From assembly GCA_024711345.1 (NCBI GenBank), contig JANJTA010000039.1:1-32421 (forward strand): DNA of 32,421 nt, written 5' to 3'. Source of the stretch: Rhodanobacter sp. (GTDB lineage Bacteria > Pseudomonadota > Gammaproteobacteria > Xanthomonadales > Rhodanobacteraceae). Positions 6,793 through 14,692 of the stretch are shown in pieces. A model generated the notes under the pieces. It saw only the letters and a program-made list of their open reading frames with translations, did not search any database and was not told where the DNA came from. Both the position numbers and the translations under genes were made by a program. The first letter of the stretch is position 1, and every line of letters begins with the position of its first letter.

Positions 6793-8664
6793 TCACAATA
6801 TGCCCTTGGCGCCCACCCCGAACGCGGTGACCAGCCGCGTGATGATCAGCTTCGGTGATAGCGCCACGTCGGGGAAATCGCCGACCGGCTCGTAGCAGGC
6901 ATAGAAGTTCGGGTCGGTGGCGCGCAGCGGCTGGCAGCCGGGCTTGAGCTCGAAGCTGGTGGCGTAGCGGAACGGCCACAGGTCGAACAGCGGCAGGCTC
7001 TCGGAAATCGTGCCGATCGCCCGGTTGAGGTCGGTCAGCAGCGGCACCTTCGGCTGCCGCGGCGCGATCACCCAGGCGTTCTCCGGCTGCGTGCTGCGCA
7101 GGATGCTGTGGCGCAGCTGGTCGGCGAAGCCGTGGTCGTAGACGATCACGCCCGACTCGGTGTTGTAGTGGTCCGAGCGCGGGTCGAAGTTGTGCGAGCC
7201 GACCATCGCGAAGACATCGTCGACCACGATCGATTTCGCATGCAGGCCGAAGCGGCGGCCCTGGCTGTGCAGTGGCGCCGGCTGGTTGTTGCTGCCGCGG
7301 CTGCCGAGCAGGCGGAACGGCGGCCTGGCACGGCTCGCGCGGTCCGCTGACGACGGTTTGCCCGTGGCGTCCAGGCCGAGGTTGGCCAGGTCGTAGTCTT
7401 CGCCGGCGCTGGGCGCGTGCGGCTTCAGTTCATGCACTTCGAAGCCGAACTTCTTCAGGTAGCGCTTGCGGTGCTTGTACGCCATGGCGTAGACGGCGAA
7501 TGCGTCGGTCGAGGCCAGCGAGTTGGTGGAGACGGTCACCCGCGGCGGGTCGCTGCGCCGGTGCAGGGTGCGGAAGATGTGCTGGGCGCGTCGGCTCATC
7601 ACCAGGTACGGGGTCTGCAGCAGCACCTCGCGCTTGGCCTCGCTGATCATGCGCATGATGTGGTGGGTGAATTCCAGCGCGCGGCGCTTGTCCGGCTTGT
7701 CGGTCTTGGCCGGCAGGTCGCTGAAGTAGTCCACCCGGCCCACCCGCAGCGAGGGATCGACCAGCCAGGTCTGCAGCCAGGCGGAGTCCTCGGCGTCGTC
7801 CTGTACCCGGGCCACGCGCGCCGGGTGGCGGTAGCTCGGGGCCGGCCAGGTCGGCGGCGTGCGGTCGGCAAGGATGCGCCGGTTGACGTCGCGCAGGTGG
7901 GTCAGCGGCAGCGAGCGCGGGTGGTTCCAGAACAGCTCGAAGCTGGCCGCCATCTGCAGCGCGGCCGGGCCGCCGATCATCGCGTCGCGATCGACGTAGT
8001 CGAAGGTGTCGTCCCAGTTGAAGTAGCGGTCCTGATAATTGCGCCCGCCGACGATGCCGATGCGCTCGTCCACCAGCAGCAGCTTGTTGTGCATGCGCTG
8101 GTTGAACTGCAGGAAGCAGCACACGATGCCGGCAGCGAACTCCAGCGGTTGGGTGCGCGCCTTGTGGAAGGTCGGGTTGTACAGGCGCACCTGCAGGTTC
8201 GGACTGACCTGCGCCAGCCGGTCGAGCAGGTCGGGGTCGTTGAAGGAGAACAGCTGGTCGGCCAGGATGCGCACGCGCACGCCGCGCCGCGCGGCCTTCA
8301 CCAGTTCGTCCAGCATCAGCTGGCCGGCGTCGTCCTGATCCCAGATGTAGGTCTGCAGGTCGATCGAATGGCGCGCCGCGCGCACCAGGTTGATCCGCGC
8401 GACCAGCGCCGGCTCGGAGTCGTCGAGCAGGGTGACCACGTGCACCGGCTGCTGCGGCGTGGAGACGGCGAGCGCCTCGGTGGCCGCCGCCAGCAGCGGC
8501 GAGGGCAGCGCGCAATGGTCGGCCCGCTCGCAGCTGCTGCTGCGGTCGGCATGGGCGGCGACCACGGCGTCGGCGCGGCGGATCTGCGCGCGCGACAACG
8601 TGCAGCCCTGCAGCAGGAGCAGCACAAGCAGCAGCGGGAAGGCGAATCGGCGCAGGGCGGGCAT
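6793..8664 (-). CDS. Phospholipase D-family lipoprotein (ClsC-like cardiolipin synthase / PLD)
   Basis: This 623-aa protein begins with a lipoprotein signal (residues 1-20, lipobox LQGC, C21 lipidated), so it is probably envelope-attached. Two HKD catalytic motifs are complete: H192/K194/D199 in MHNKLLLVDERIGIVGGRN and H475/K477/D482 in GLHAKSIVVDD. GGRNYQDRYF after the first motif resembles the ClsC (YmdC) branch of cardiolipin synthases, so phosphatidyl transfer is likely, though a plain phospholipase is possible. I chose the ATG at 8664 because it starts directly at the signal peptide; the 90 upstream codons are the out-of-frame shadow of sixA. It lies last in a minus-strand series after sixA (91-nt gap). 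Its 3' side faces the large hairpin element. Confidence 0.88.
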   Translation of the reverse strand: MPALRRFAFPLLLVLLLLQGCTLSRAQIRRADAVVAAHADRSSSCERADHCALPSPLLAAATEALAVSTPQQPVHVVTLLDDSEPALVARINLVRAARHSIDLQTYIWDQDDAGQLMLDELVKAARRGVRVRILADQLFSFNDPDLLDRLAQVSPNLQVRLYNPTFHKARTQPLEFAAGIVCCFLQFNQRMHNKLLLVDERIGIVGGRNYQDRYFNWDDTFDYVDRDAMIGGPAALQMAASFELFWNHPRSLPLTHLRDVNRRILADRTPPTWPAPSYRHPARVARVQDDAEDSAWLQTWLVDPSLRVGRVDYFSDLPAKTDKPDKRRALEFTHHIMRMISEAKREVLLQTPYLVMSRRAQHIFRTLHRRSDPPRVTVSTNSLASTDAFAVYAMAYKHRKRYLKKFGFEVHELKPHAPSAGEDYDLANLGLDATGKPSSADRASRARPPFRLLGSRGSNNQPAPLHSQGRRFGLHAKSIVVDDVFAMVGSHNFDPRSDHYNTESGVIVYDHGFADQLRHSILRSTQPENAWVIAPRQPKVPLLTDLNRAIGTISESLPLFDLWPFRYATSFELKPGCQPLRATDPNFYACYEPVGDFPDVALSPKLIITRLVTAFGVGAKGIL

Positions 8665-8755
8665 GCGTGGATGATACGTATGGAGCGTGCGGCGTCCGTG
8701 AGTGCGGGCGATGGTCAGCGCGCGCCTTGGCCCTGGGTCCGGGCGCGCGGTGGCG

Positions 8756-9229
8756 TCAGGGCGACCAGAACGCGTCCAGGCGGGCATTGCCCGGTTCCAG
8801 TGCGCCGTCCAGGTGCAGCACGGCCAGTGCGCCGGGCGGCATGCCGCGGAATTCGTCGGAACGGCCCTCGACCAGCAGCGCGACCAGTCGCTCCATGCCG
8901 GGGTTGTGGCCGACCAGCAGCACCGTGCCGGCATCGGCGTGCTGGTCGAGCAGGGCCAGCAGCTCGCCCGGCGTGGCGTCGTAGATCTCCCCGGCCTGCT
9001 GCGGCACCGGCGCGTCGTCGAGCGCGGCCAGCGCCAGCCGGGTGGTCTCGTCGGTGCGCCTGCTCGGCGAACACAGCACCCGGTCGGGGCGCAGGCCGTG
9101 GGCGGCCAGCCACAAGCCGGCGGCCTGCGCTTCGCGCTCGCCGCGCACGCTGAGCGGTCGCTGCGCGTCGCCGCCGGCGCTTTCCATCGGCACGGCTTCG
9201 GCGTGGCGCAGCAGGATCAGTTCGTGCAT
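8756..9229 (-). CDS. sixA: Phosphohistidine phosphatase SixA
   Basis: This is a 157-aa minimal histidine phosphatase. The catalytic LRHAEA (H9) and the second-histidine motif VGHNPGMERL (H108) are both present, in the short form typical of SixA. SixA removes phosphate from histidine of phosphotransfer proteins (ArcB or the nitrogen PTS protein in E. coli); the target here is unknown. A GGAG Shine-Dalgarno sits 6 nt before the ATG. It lies 56 nt downstream of the ParA-like gene and probably shares its transcript. Confidence 0.88.
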   Translation of the reverse strand: MHELILLRHAEAVPMESAGGDAQRPLSVRGEREAQAAGLWLAAHGLRPDRVLCSPSRRTDETTRLALAALDDAPVPQQAGEIYDATPGELLALLDQHADAGTVLLVGHNPGMERLVALLVEGRSDEFRGMPPGALAVLHLDGALEPGNARLDAFWSP

Positions 9230-9285
9230 GGAAGACTCCGGTGGTGGCGCGCGGCGCGCGGTGGGGATGGGAGGGGCAGCGCGCT

Positions 9286-9921
9286 TCAATGCTGCTGGCG
9301 CTTGATCCAGCGCAACAAGGCTTTCCAGTCCTGCTGATGGCTGCGTACCTGTTCGGACTGGTAGTCGAAGATGCCCTTGCCGAGGCCGGCAAGCAGCACG
9401 TAGGCCTGGCTGTCGCGCAGTTGCGCGGCGATCGGGAACGGCGACTCGGCCGCCAGCTGGCTGAGCGCGTCCTGGCTGGCATGGGTCCACGGCTTGAGCC
9501 GGTTGGCGACCAGCGCCACCGGCAGCTTGCCGCTCTTGATGCGCCGGATCGCCTGCAGCTCGCCCAGGAAACGCAGCGTGGCGTCGAGGTCGAACGACGA
9601 GGGCAGCACCGGCACCAGCAGCACGTCGGCCGTCTCCAGGTACGGCTCCAGTTCGCGCTCGCCGGAACCGGCGGGGGTGTCGATCAGCAGCTGCTGGGTG
9701 TCCGCCGGTAGGCGTTGCAGGTTGCGCCGGCCGCTGTCGAAGGCCAGCACGCCGGGAACGTTGTCGGGCCGCAGCTCGGCCCAATGGAAGCTGGAGTGCT
9801 GCCGGTCGGTGTCGATGATCGCGGTGCGCTGGCCTGCCTGGGCCCAGTGCGACGCCAGTTGCGTCACCAGCGTGCTCTTGCCGCAACCACCCTTGCTGCT
9901 CGCCACCAGCGTCGTAAGCAT
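9286..9921 (-). CDS. Orphan ParA/MinD-family ATPase
   Basis: This 211-aa deviant Walker-A ATPase has KGGCGKST at residues 10-17, a second conserved acidic motif IIDTDRQ near 36 and LLIDTPAG near 78. The size fits short ParA homologues that position cargo on the nucleoid or at the pole. No parB, parS-like repeat or chemotaxis gene is adjacent, so this is not the chromosome-segregation ParA; the cargo is unknown. An AGGGG ribosome site is 7 nt from the ATG. A TAGGCT at 9952-9957 could be the -10. It leads the sixA-PLD series. Confidence 0.85.
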   Translation of the reverse strand: MLTTLVASSKGGCGKSTLVTQLASHWAQAGQRTAIIDTDRQHSSFHWAELRPDNVPGVLAFDSGRRNLQRLPADTQQLLIDTPAGSGERELEPYLETADVLLVPVLPSSFDLDATLRFLGELQAIRRIKSGKLPVALVANRLKPWTHASQDALSQLAAESPFPIAAQLRDSQAYVLLAGLGKGIFDYQSEQVRSHQQDWKALLRWIKRQQH

Positions 9922-9985
9922 CGGATCACCCCTGCTACGGAAGGTGGCCCAAGCCTAGCCGGCGCGGCGGCAATGGGGAATAGCC

Positions 9986-10048
9986 GGGAATCGGCGCAGG
10001 GAGAATCGGGGATGGCCAGAGCAGGCAGCGCCTGCCGGTCCGATTCCC
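9986..10048 (-). terminator. Nested inverted repeats between two minus-strand genes
   Basis: GGGAATCGG at 9986-9994 pairs with CCGATTCCC at 10040-10048. Inside it, GCAGGC-AGC-GCCTGC at 10021-10035 forms a tight hairpin. It is placed to end the transcript of the unknown secreted protein before parA. No T-run is visible, so function is unproven. Confidence 0.35.
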
Positions 10049-10054
10049 CGCGCG

Positions 10055-11086
10055 CTATTCGCGGCCGCCGGGTGTCCACCCGGCAGGCGCGTCGACCGGG
10101 ATGCCGTTGTCGCGCAGGGCGGCCAGTTGCAGGCTCATCTCGGTGCCGCCGCTACGGGCCAGCGCCAGCAGGCGCTGGGCCAGTGCCGCGTCGTCCTGCG
10201 CCCTGGCCAGCAAGCGGGCGAAGCTCTGCACTTGCCAGACCAGGTTGCGGCGGGCGTCCTTGGCTTCCTGCTGCTGCGCCGGGTCGTCGGCCAGCACCTC
10301 GCGCAGGTGCAGGCCCAGCGAACGCGCCAGTGGGCTGGAGCCCCATTCCAGCGTCTTGCCCAGGGCCACGCAGTCGGCCTTGATCGAGGCGTCCTCGCTG
10401 GCGTTCTCGCACAGCTTGGCGACCAGCTGCAGGCTCGGCTGCGGCTGGGTGCCGGCCAGGCCGAACGCCAGCACGGTCTGCATGCCGACGGCGCCGCCGG
10501 CGTGGGCCGGGTCCAGCACCGTGGCGGGTGGCGGCAGCGCGCCGGCCGCATTGGCCAGCGCCTGCAGGCTGATGCCGGCGTAATCGTCGTAGTGCTTCGC
10601 CGCGGCGGCCTGGCGCAGATCCTCGCGGGCCGCCTCCTGCTGCTTGGCCCGCGCATCGGCGCCGAGCTTGAGCAGCCATACCGCGGCGTTGTCCGGGGCG
10701 CGGATCAGCAGGTCCTGCAGGGCTTCGTCGTTCGGGCAGGCGTCGGCGGCGGCATCGCAATCGGCCAGGCGCACCCAGCTCACTGCCGCACCGGCGCCTT
10801 CGGCTTGCGCCGCGCGCTCGATCAGGCGATGGAAGCTGTTGCTGGGCGGCTGGTTGAACAGCGGCCGCGCCAGCAGGGCGGCGCCGAGCAGCCGCGACGG
10901 ATCGCCACTGGGCGCGAGCACGCTGACCAGGTCGCGCTGGAAAGCGAGCTGGGCCTTGTCGCGCGCCTGCGCCGTCTGGTCCGGCGGACCGCGGTGCTTG
11001 CCGGCCGGCGGCGTGCCGGCGAAGGCCGACGCCACGGCCAGCGAATACGCGCAAATCAGGGCGAGGCAATGCCGTCCATGCATCAT
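10055..11086 (-). CDS. Secreted protein of unknown function
   Basis: I do not recognise this 343-aa protein. It has a Sec-type signal peptide (HGRHCLALICAYSLAVASAFAG, cleavage about residue 24 or 25). The mature part is Ala/Leu/Gln-rich, almost entirely helical in appearance, with paired-cysteine segments (CDAAADAC, and C...C later) that could form disulfides in the periplasm. It may be a helical-repeat (TPR/Sel1-like) protein, but no clear repeat register is visible. The first of two adjacent ATGs is favoured because GGAG lies 8 nt upstream. It is divergent from the small membrane-protein gene. Confidence 0.72.
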   Translation of the reverse strand: MMHGRHCLALICAYSLAVASAFAGTPPAGKHRGPPDQTAQARDKAQLAFQRDLVSVLAPSGDPSRLLGAALLARPLFNQPPSNSFHRLIERAAQAEGAGAAVSWVRLADCDAAADACPNDEALQDLLIRAPDNAAVWLLKLGADARAKQQEAAREDLRQAAAAKHYDDYAGISLQALANAAGALPPPATVLDPAHAGGAVGMQTVLAFGLAGTQPQPSLQLVAKLCENASEDASIKADCVALGKTLEWGSSPLARSLGLHLREVLADDPAQQQEAKDARRNLVWQVQSFARLLARAQDDAALAQRLLALARSGGTEMSLQLAALRDNGIPVDAPAGWTPGGRE

Positions 11087-11186
11087 GGGCTCGACTCCGC
11101 AAGCGAACAAAGCGCGCAGCATACCCTGCGCGGATTAAGCGCGGCTGATCCGCCGGCCGGCGAAGACGGACCGCGGCGGCAAGGCT

Positions 11187-11195
11187 TGCTAGGAT
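11187..11195 (+). promoter_or_regulatory. Extended -10 promoter candidate (TGcTAGGAT)
   Basis: TG-C-TAGGAT lies 55 nt before the proposed GTG start of the small membrane protein. Several genes here have a similar TAnnnT -10 without a good -35. Confidence 0.4.
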
Positions 11196-11249
11196 GGAAA
11201 TCCCCCGGCGCGCGGCCGCGCCTCCATGTCATCGTTCGGGAGACGCGTA

Positions 11250-11444
11250 GTGGAACATCTGTCGATCCTCGGCGAAGGTGCCCCCTGGTTTGCCGGCTGG
11301 GGCACGCTGGCCTTGATCAATGCCGCGCTGGCGCAGGGCAAGAACCGCAGCGGGCTGATCTGGTTCCTGCTGTCGCTGCCGCTGGGCCCGCTCGCCACGC
11401 TGCTGCTGGTGCTGCTGCCGAAGGTGCGCTCGAAGATGTTCTGA
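11250..11444 (+). CDS. Small hydrophobic membrane protein
   Basis: This 64-aa protein from the GTG at 11250 has two hydrophobic stretches (about residues 8-28 and 36-56) separated by the polar turn QGKNRSG, giving a helical hairpin that ends in a basic tail. The sequence NRSGLIWFLLSLPLGPLAT is of a type seen in many short uncharacterised proteobacterial membrane proteins. The GTG start is preferred over the ATG at 11226 because GGAG stands 7 nt before it. No function can be assigned. It is convergent with speE. Confidence 0.68.
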   Translation: MEHLSILGEGAPWFAGWGTLALINAALAQGKNRSGLIWFLLSLPLGPLATLLLVLLPKVRSKMF

Positions 11445-11448
11445 GCGA

Positions 11449-11499
11449 CGGGATTCGGCAAAGCCAAACCCCGCGGCATCGCCGCTCTTTCGAATCCCG
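11449..11499. terminator. Inverted repeat between convergent genes (possible bidirectional terminator)
   Basis: CGGGATTCG at 11449-11457 pairs with CGAATCCCG at 11491-11499, with an inner GCGGC-ATC-GCCGC hairpin. It lies exactly between the small membrane-protein stop and the speE stop. CTCTTT precedes the right arm, but no clean T-run follows. Confidence 0.45.
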
Positions 11500-11508
11500 A
11501 GTCCCGGC

Positions 11509-12390
11509 CTATTCCCCCAGCGCCTCGCGCATGAACTCCGGCTGCGCCAGCGCGGCCTTGTGGATCTCGGCGTTGTAGTACCTGGTGGGGAAATTCTTGC
11601 TGAGCGCGCCGCGCTCGCGGAAGCCGGACAGGTCGCCGCCCTTGCGTGCCATGGTGCAGCTCCACCAGCCGGTCGGGTAGCACGGCTGCGGGAACGGCAG
11701 CGTCTTCACCGCGCTGAAGCCCGAGGTGCGCATGGCCGAGCGCATCGACTTGATCAGCTCCAGATGGGCCAGCGGCGATTCGCTCTGCTGCACCAGCAGG
11801 CCGCCATGGCGCAGCGCCTTGTAGCAGCTGGCATAGAACGCGGCGTTGAACAGGCCTTCGGCGGGGCCGACCGGGTCGGTCGAGTCGACGATGATCAGGT
11901 CCAGCGAGTCGGGCTCGGCCTCGGCCATGTACTTGATGCCGTCGATGAACAGGAGCTCGGCGCGCGGGTCGCCGTTCGCCTCGCACAGCTCGGGGAAGTA
12001 CTGCTCGGCCAGGCGCGTGACGCGCTCGTCGATCTCCACCTGCACCGCGTGCTCGACTTCCTCGTGCTTGAGCACCTCGCGCAGCGTGCCGCAGTCGCCG
12101 CCGCCGATGATCACCACGCGCTTGGCGCGCGCATGGGTGAACAGCGCCGGGTGGGTCATCATCTCGTGGTAGAGGAAGTTGTCGCGGCTGGTCAGCATCA
12201 CGCAGCCGTCGATCACCATCAGCTTGCCCCAGTCGGTGGTCTGGTGGATCTCGATGGTCTGGAACGGGGTCTTCTCCGCGTGCAGCAGCTGCTCGGTGCG
12301 GAAACCGATGGCGGAGCCGGAGGCCTGATGGGCCTCGGTGAACCAGGCCTCGTTGGGCCGGGCTTCGTTCGGCGTGGACTGCTGCGACAT
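11509..12390 (-). CDS. speE: Spermidine synthase
   Basis: This 293-aa aminopropyltransferase makes spermidine from putrescine and decarboxylated S-adenosylmethionine in the cytoplasm. Visible signatures are IIGGGDCGTLREVLKH (nucleotide-binding loop, GGGD at 96-99), VEIDERV, DPRAELLFIDG and the catalytic VDSTDPVGPAEGLF (D169, D172). The start MSQQSTPNEA is 9 nt after AGGA and agrees with family length; the 36 upstream codons read into the promoter region. It is divergent from speA, so the two polyamine genes share one control region. No speD is present to supply decarboxylated SAM. Confidence 0.95.
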   Translation of the reverse strand: MSQQSTPNEARPNEAWFTEAHQASGSAIGFRTEQLLHAEKTPFQTIEIHQTTDWGKLMVIDGCVMLTSRDNFLYHEMMTHPALFTHARAKRVVIIGGGDCGTLREVLKHEEVEHAVQVEIDERVTRLAEQYFPELCEANGDPRAELLFIDGIKYMAEAEPDSLDLIIVDSTDPVGPAEGLFNAAFYASCYKALRHGGLLVQQSESPLAHLELIKSMRSAMRTSGFSAVKTLPFPQPCYPTGWWSCTMARKGGDLSGFRERGALSKNFPTRYYNAEIHKAALAQPEFMREALGE

Positions 12391-12434
12391 GGCGGGTGTT
12401 CCTGCTGAGCCGGATGGAAGGAGAACGGCCGCCA

Positions 12435-12440
12435 ATTGTA
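12435..12440 (-). promoter_or_regulatory. speE -10 candidate (TACAAT)
   Basis: On the minus strand TACAAT lies 44 nt before the speE ATG, predicting a leader of about 38 nt. The -35 region is poor. Confidence 0.4.
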
Positions 12441-12508
12441 GCGGCAACGGCGATGAACGTACCGGCAGCGTTTGCCGCCGCCTTGCGCACATCGTCACAG
12501 CCGCCCAT

Positions 12509-12514
12509 TACAAT
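12509..12514 (+). promoter_or_regulatory. speA -10 candidate (TACAAT)
   Basis: On the plus strand TACAAT lies 162 nt before the speA ATG, predicting a leader of about 155 nt rich in GC segments that may fold. A TTGCGC at 12483 is spaced 20 nt, too far for a standard -35. Confidence 0.35.
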
Positions 12515-12676
12515 GGCGCTCCGGCCCCGCCGGCGCTGCGCGCCGGCCGCCGACCTGCCCGATCGGCCCCGCGGCGTGCGAGGCTTCCGGTCGTTCGGGC
12601 TCGTGCTCGCGTAGAGCTGAAGCGTCAAGGCTCGCCGCTGCGACGACATCATTCGTTTGCACGAGGAGCAACGCTG

Positions 12677-14566
12677 ATGGCGAACCTTTGGACTGTCGAT
12701 ACCGCCCGCCACACCTATGCGGTGCCGTACTGGGGCGACGGCTACGTGGACGTGGACGAAGCCGGCTGCATCGTGATGCGCCCGCGTGGCGCGTACGGCC
12801 CGGCGCTGTCGTTGCCGGCGATCGTCGCGCGCGCCTGCGCCGAGGGCCTGCGGCTGCCGCTGCTGGTGCGCTTTCCGGACATCCTGGCCGACCGCCTGGC
12901 GCAGCTGCAGACGGCGTTCGCCAAGGCCATCGGCGAGTGGCAGTACGCCGGCGGCTATACCGCGATCTACCCGATCAAGGTCAACCAGCAGCGCGGCGTG
13001 GCCGGCGAGCTGGTCGCCGCGGGCGCGCATGGTTTCGGGCTGGAGGCCGGCTCCAAGCCCGAGCTGATGGCGGTGCTGGCGATGGCGCGGCCCGGTTCCA
13101 TCGTGATCTGCAACGGCTACAAGGACCGCGAGTACATCCGCCTGGCGCTGATCGGCAAGAAGCTCGGCCTGCGCGTGCACATCGTGATCGAGAAGCTGTC
13201 CGAGCTGGACCACGTATTCACCGAGGCCAAGGCGCTGGGCGTGGAGCCGCTGCTCGGCGTGCGCGTGCGCCTCGCCTCGATTGGCGCCGGCAAGTGGCAG
13301 AACACCGGCGGCGACAAGGGCAAGTTCGGGCTGTCGCCGGCGCAGGTGCTCAGCCTGGTCGAACGGCTGGAGCAGGCCGGGCTCAAGCACACGCTGAAGC
13401 TGCAGCACTTCCACATGGGCTCGCAGATCTCCAACGTGCGCGACATCGCCAACGGCATGCGCGAGGCCACCCGCTATTTCGTCGAGCTCAGCCGCATGGG
13501 CGTGCCGCTGGAAATCGTCGACGTCGGCGGCGGCCTCGGCGTGGACTACGAAGGCTCGCGCTCGCGCAGCCACAACTCGATCAACTACTCGATCGAGCAG
13601 TACGCCGCGACCATCGTGCAGTCGCTGGCCGAGGCGGTCGAGGCCGAGGGTCTGGCCGCGCCGCACATCCTCACCGAGGCCGGCCGCGCAATGACGGCGC
13701 ATCACGCGGTGATGGTGGTCAACGTGACCGAGGTGGAGCCGGTGCCGGCCGGGGCGATTCCGCCGCTGCGCGCGGACGAGCCGGCCGTGCTGCGCCGGTT
13801 GCGCGAGACCTGGCAGGAACTGGACCGGCGCCCCGCGCTGGAGCTGTTCCACGAGGCGCAGCACCACCTGAGCGAAGGCCAGACGCTGTACGCGCTGGGC
13901 CAGCTGGCGCTGGCCGATCGTGCGCGGCTGGACGAGATGTACTACGCGATCGCCAATGCCGTGCGCGAACGCCTGCTGCCGGCCGAGCGCTCGCACCGGC
14001 AGGCGCTGGACGAGTTGGACGAGAAGCTGGTCGACAAGTACTTCGTCAACTTCTCGGTGTTCGAGTCGATCCCCGACGTGTGGGCGATCGGGCAGATTTT
14101 CCCGATTGCGCCGATCGCGCGGCTGGACGAGCGACCGACGCGGCGCGGCGTGATCGTCGACCTCACCTGCGATTCGGACGGCCGCATCGATCACTACGTC
14201 GACGCCGAGGGCGTGGACGTCAGCCTGCCGCTGCACGCGCTGCGGCACGGCGAAAGCTACCGCCTCGGCATCTTCATGGTGGGCGCCTACCAGGAGACCC
14301 TGGGCGACATCCACAACCTGTTCGGCGACACCGACGCGGTCAACGTGCGGGTGGACGGCGACGGCTACACCTTCGCCCATATACGCCGCGGCGACACCAC
14401 CGACCTGATGCTCGACTACGTCGGCTACGACCTGCAGACGCTGCGCGCCAGCTACCGCGAGCGCATCGCCGCCGCCGGCCTCGCCGGCGACGAGGCGGCG
14501 CGCCTGTACGACGCGCTCGACGGCGGGCTCACCGCCTACACCTACCTGGCCGAGGACGTGCGCTGA
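12677..14566 (+). CDS. speA: Biosynthetic arginine decarboxylase
   Basis: This 629-aa PLP enzyme, the normal SpeA length, converts arginine to agmatine, the first step of the agmatine route to putrescine. The PLP lysine is K101 in YPIKVNQQRGV. HFHMGSQISN, DVGGGLGVDYEG and the active-site cysteine segment DLTCDSDGRIDHY mark the alanine-racemase-fold barrel and the C-terminal half. FMVGAYQETLGDIHNLFGDT near the end is also typical. An AGGAG ribosome site precedes the ATG. It is divergent from speE; the agmatine-to-putrescine genes are not in the window. Confidence 0.96.
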   Translation: MANLWTVDTARHTYAVPYWGDGYVDVDEAGCIVMRPRGAYGPALSLPAIVARACAEGLRLPLLVRFPDILADRLAQLQTAFAKAIGEWQYAGGYTAIYPIKVNQQRGVAGELVAAGAHGFGLEAGSKPELMAVLAMARPGSIVICNGYKDREYIRLALIGKKLGLRVHIVIEKLSELDHVFTEAKALGVEPLLGVRVRLASIGAGKWQNTGGDKGKFGLSPAQVLSLVERLEQAGLKHTLKLQHFHMGSQISNVRDIANGMREATRYFVELSRMGVPLEIVDVGGGLGVDYEGSRSRSHNSINYSIEQYAATIVQSLAEAVEAEGLAAPHILTEAGRAMTAHHAVMVVNVTEVEPVPAGAIPPLRADEPAVLRRLRETWQELDRRPALELFHEAQHHLSEGQTLYALGQLALADRARLDEMYYAIANAVRERLLPAERSHRQALDELDEKLVDKYFVNFSVFESIPDVWAIGQIFPIAPIARLDERPTRRGVIVDLTCDSDGRIDHYVDAEGVDVSLPLHALRHGESYRLGIFMVGAYQETLGDIHNLFGDTDAVNVRVDGDGYTFAHIRRGDTTDLMLDYVGYDLQTLRASYRERIAAAGLAGDEAARLYDALDGGLTAYTYLAEDVR

Positions 14567-14576
14567 CCGTGTGATG

Positions 14577-14662
14577 GCGACCGCCCGGCCTGTCCCAAGG
14601 TCCGATGGCGGCCGCCGTGGCGGCGCCTACAATCCGGTGGATGGGCGCGGCCGGGCGGTCGC
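14577..14662. repeat. 14-bp perfect inverted repeat flanking the bdhA promoter region
   Basis: GCGACCGCCCGGCC at 14577-14590 is the exact reverse complement of GGCCGGGCGGTCGC at 14649-14662, with 58 nt between. A TACAAT (14628-14633), the likely bdhA -10, is inside. It could be an operator pair, a long-loop terminator of speA, or both. Confidence 0.55.
14628..14633 (+). promoter_or_regulatory. bdhA -10 candidate (TACAAT)
   Basis: TACAAT lies 60 nt before the bdhA ATG, with no clear -35. It is enclosed by the 14-bp inverted repeat, so a factor binding the arms could control it. Confidence 0.35.
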
Positions 14663-14692
14663 GCCAACCCCATCCTTTCCAAGGAGCAACGC

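Noticed and set aside
8665..8934. Longer start for the PLD lipoprotein
   Set aside because: The extra 90 codons are an out-of-frame reading of sixA; the lipoprotein signal peptide begins exactly at 8664.
9286..9921. Chromosome or plasmid partition locus
   Set aside because: No ParB or clustered parS-like sites are visible near the ParA homologue.
11189..14380. Minus-strand open frame of 1063 aa
   Set aside because: It crosses speE out of frame and runs antisense to speA; both real genes have complete family motifs.
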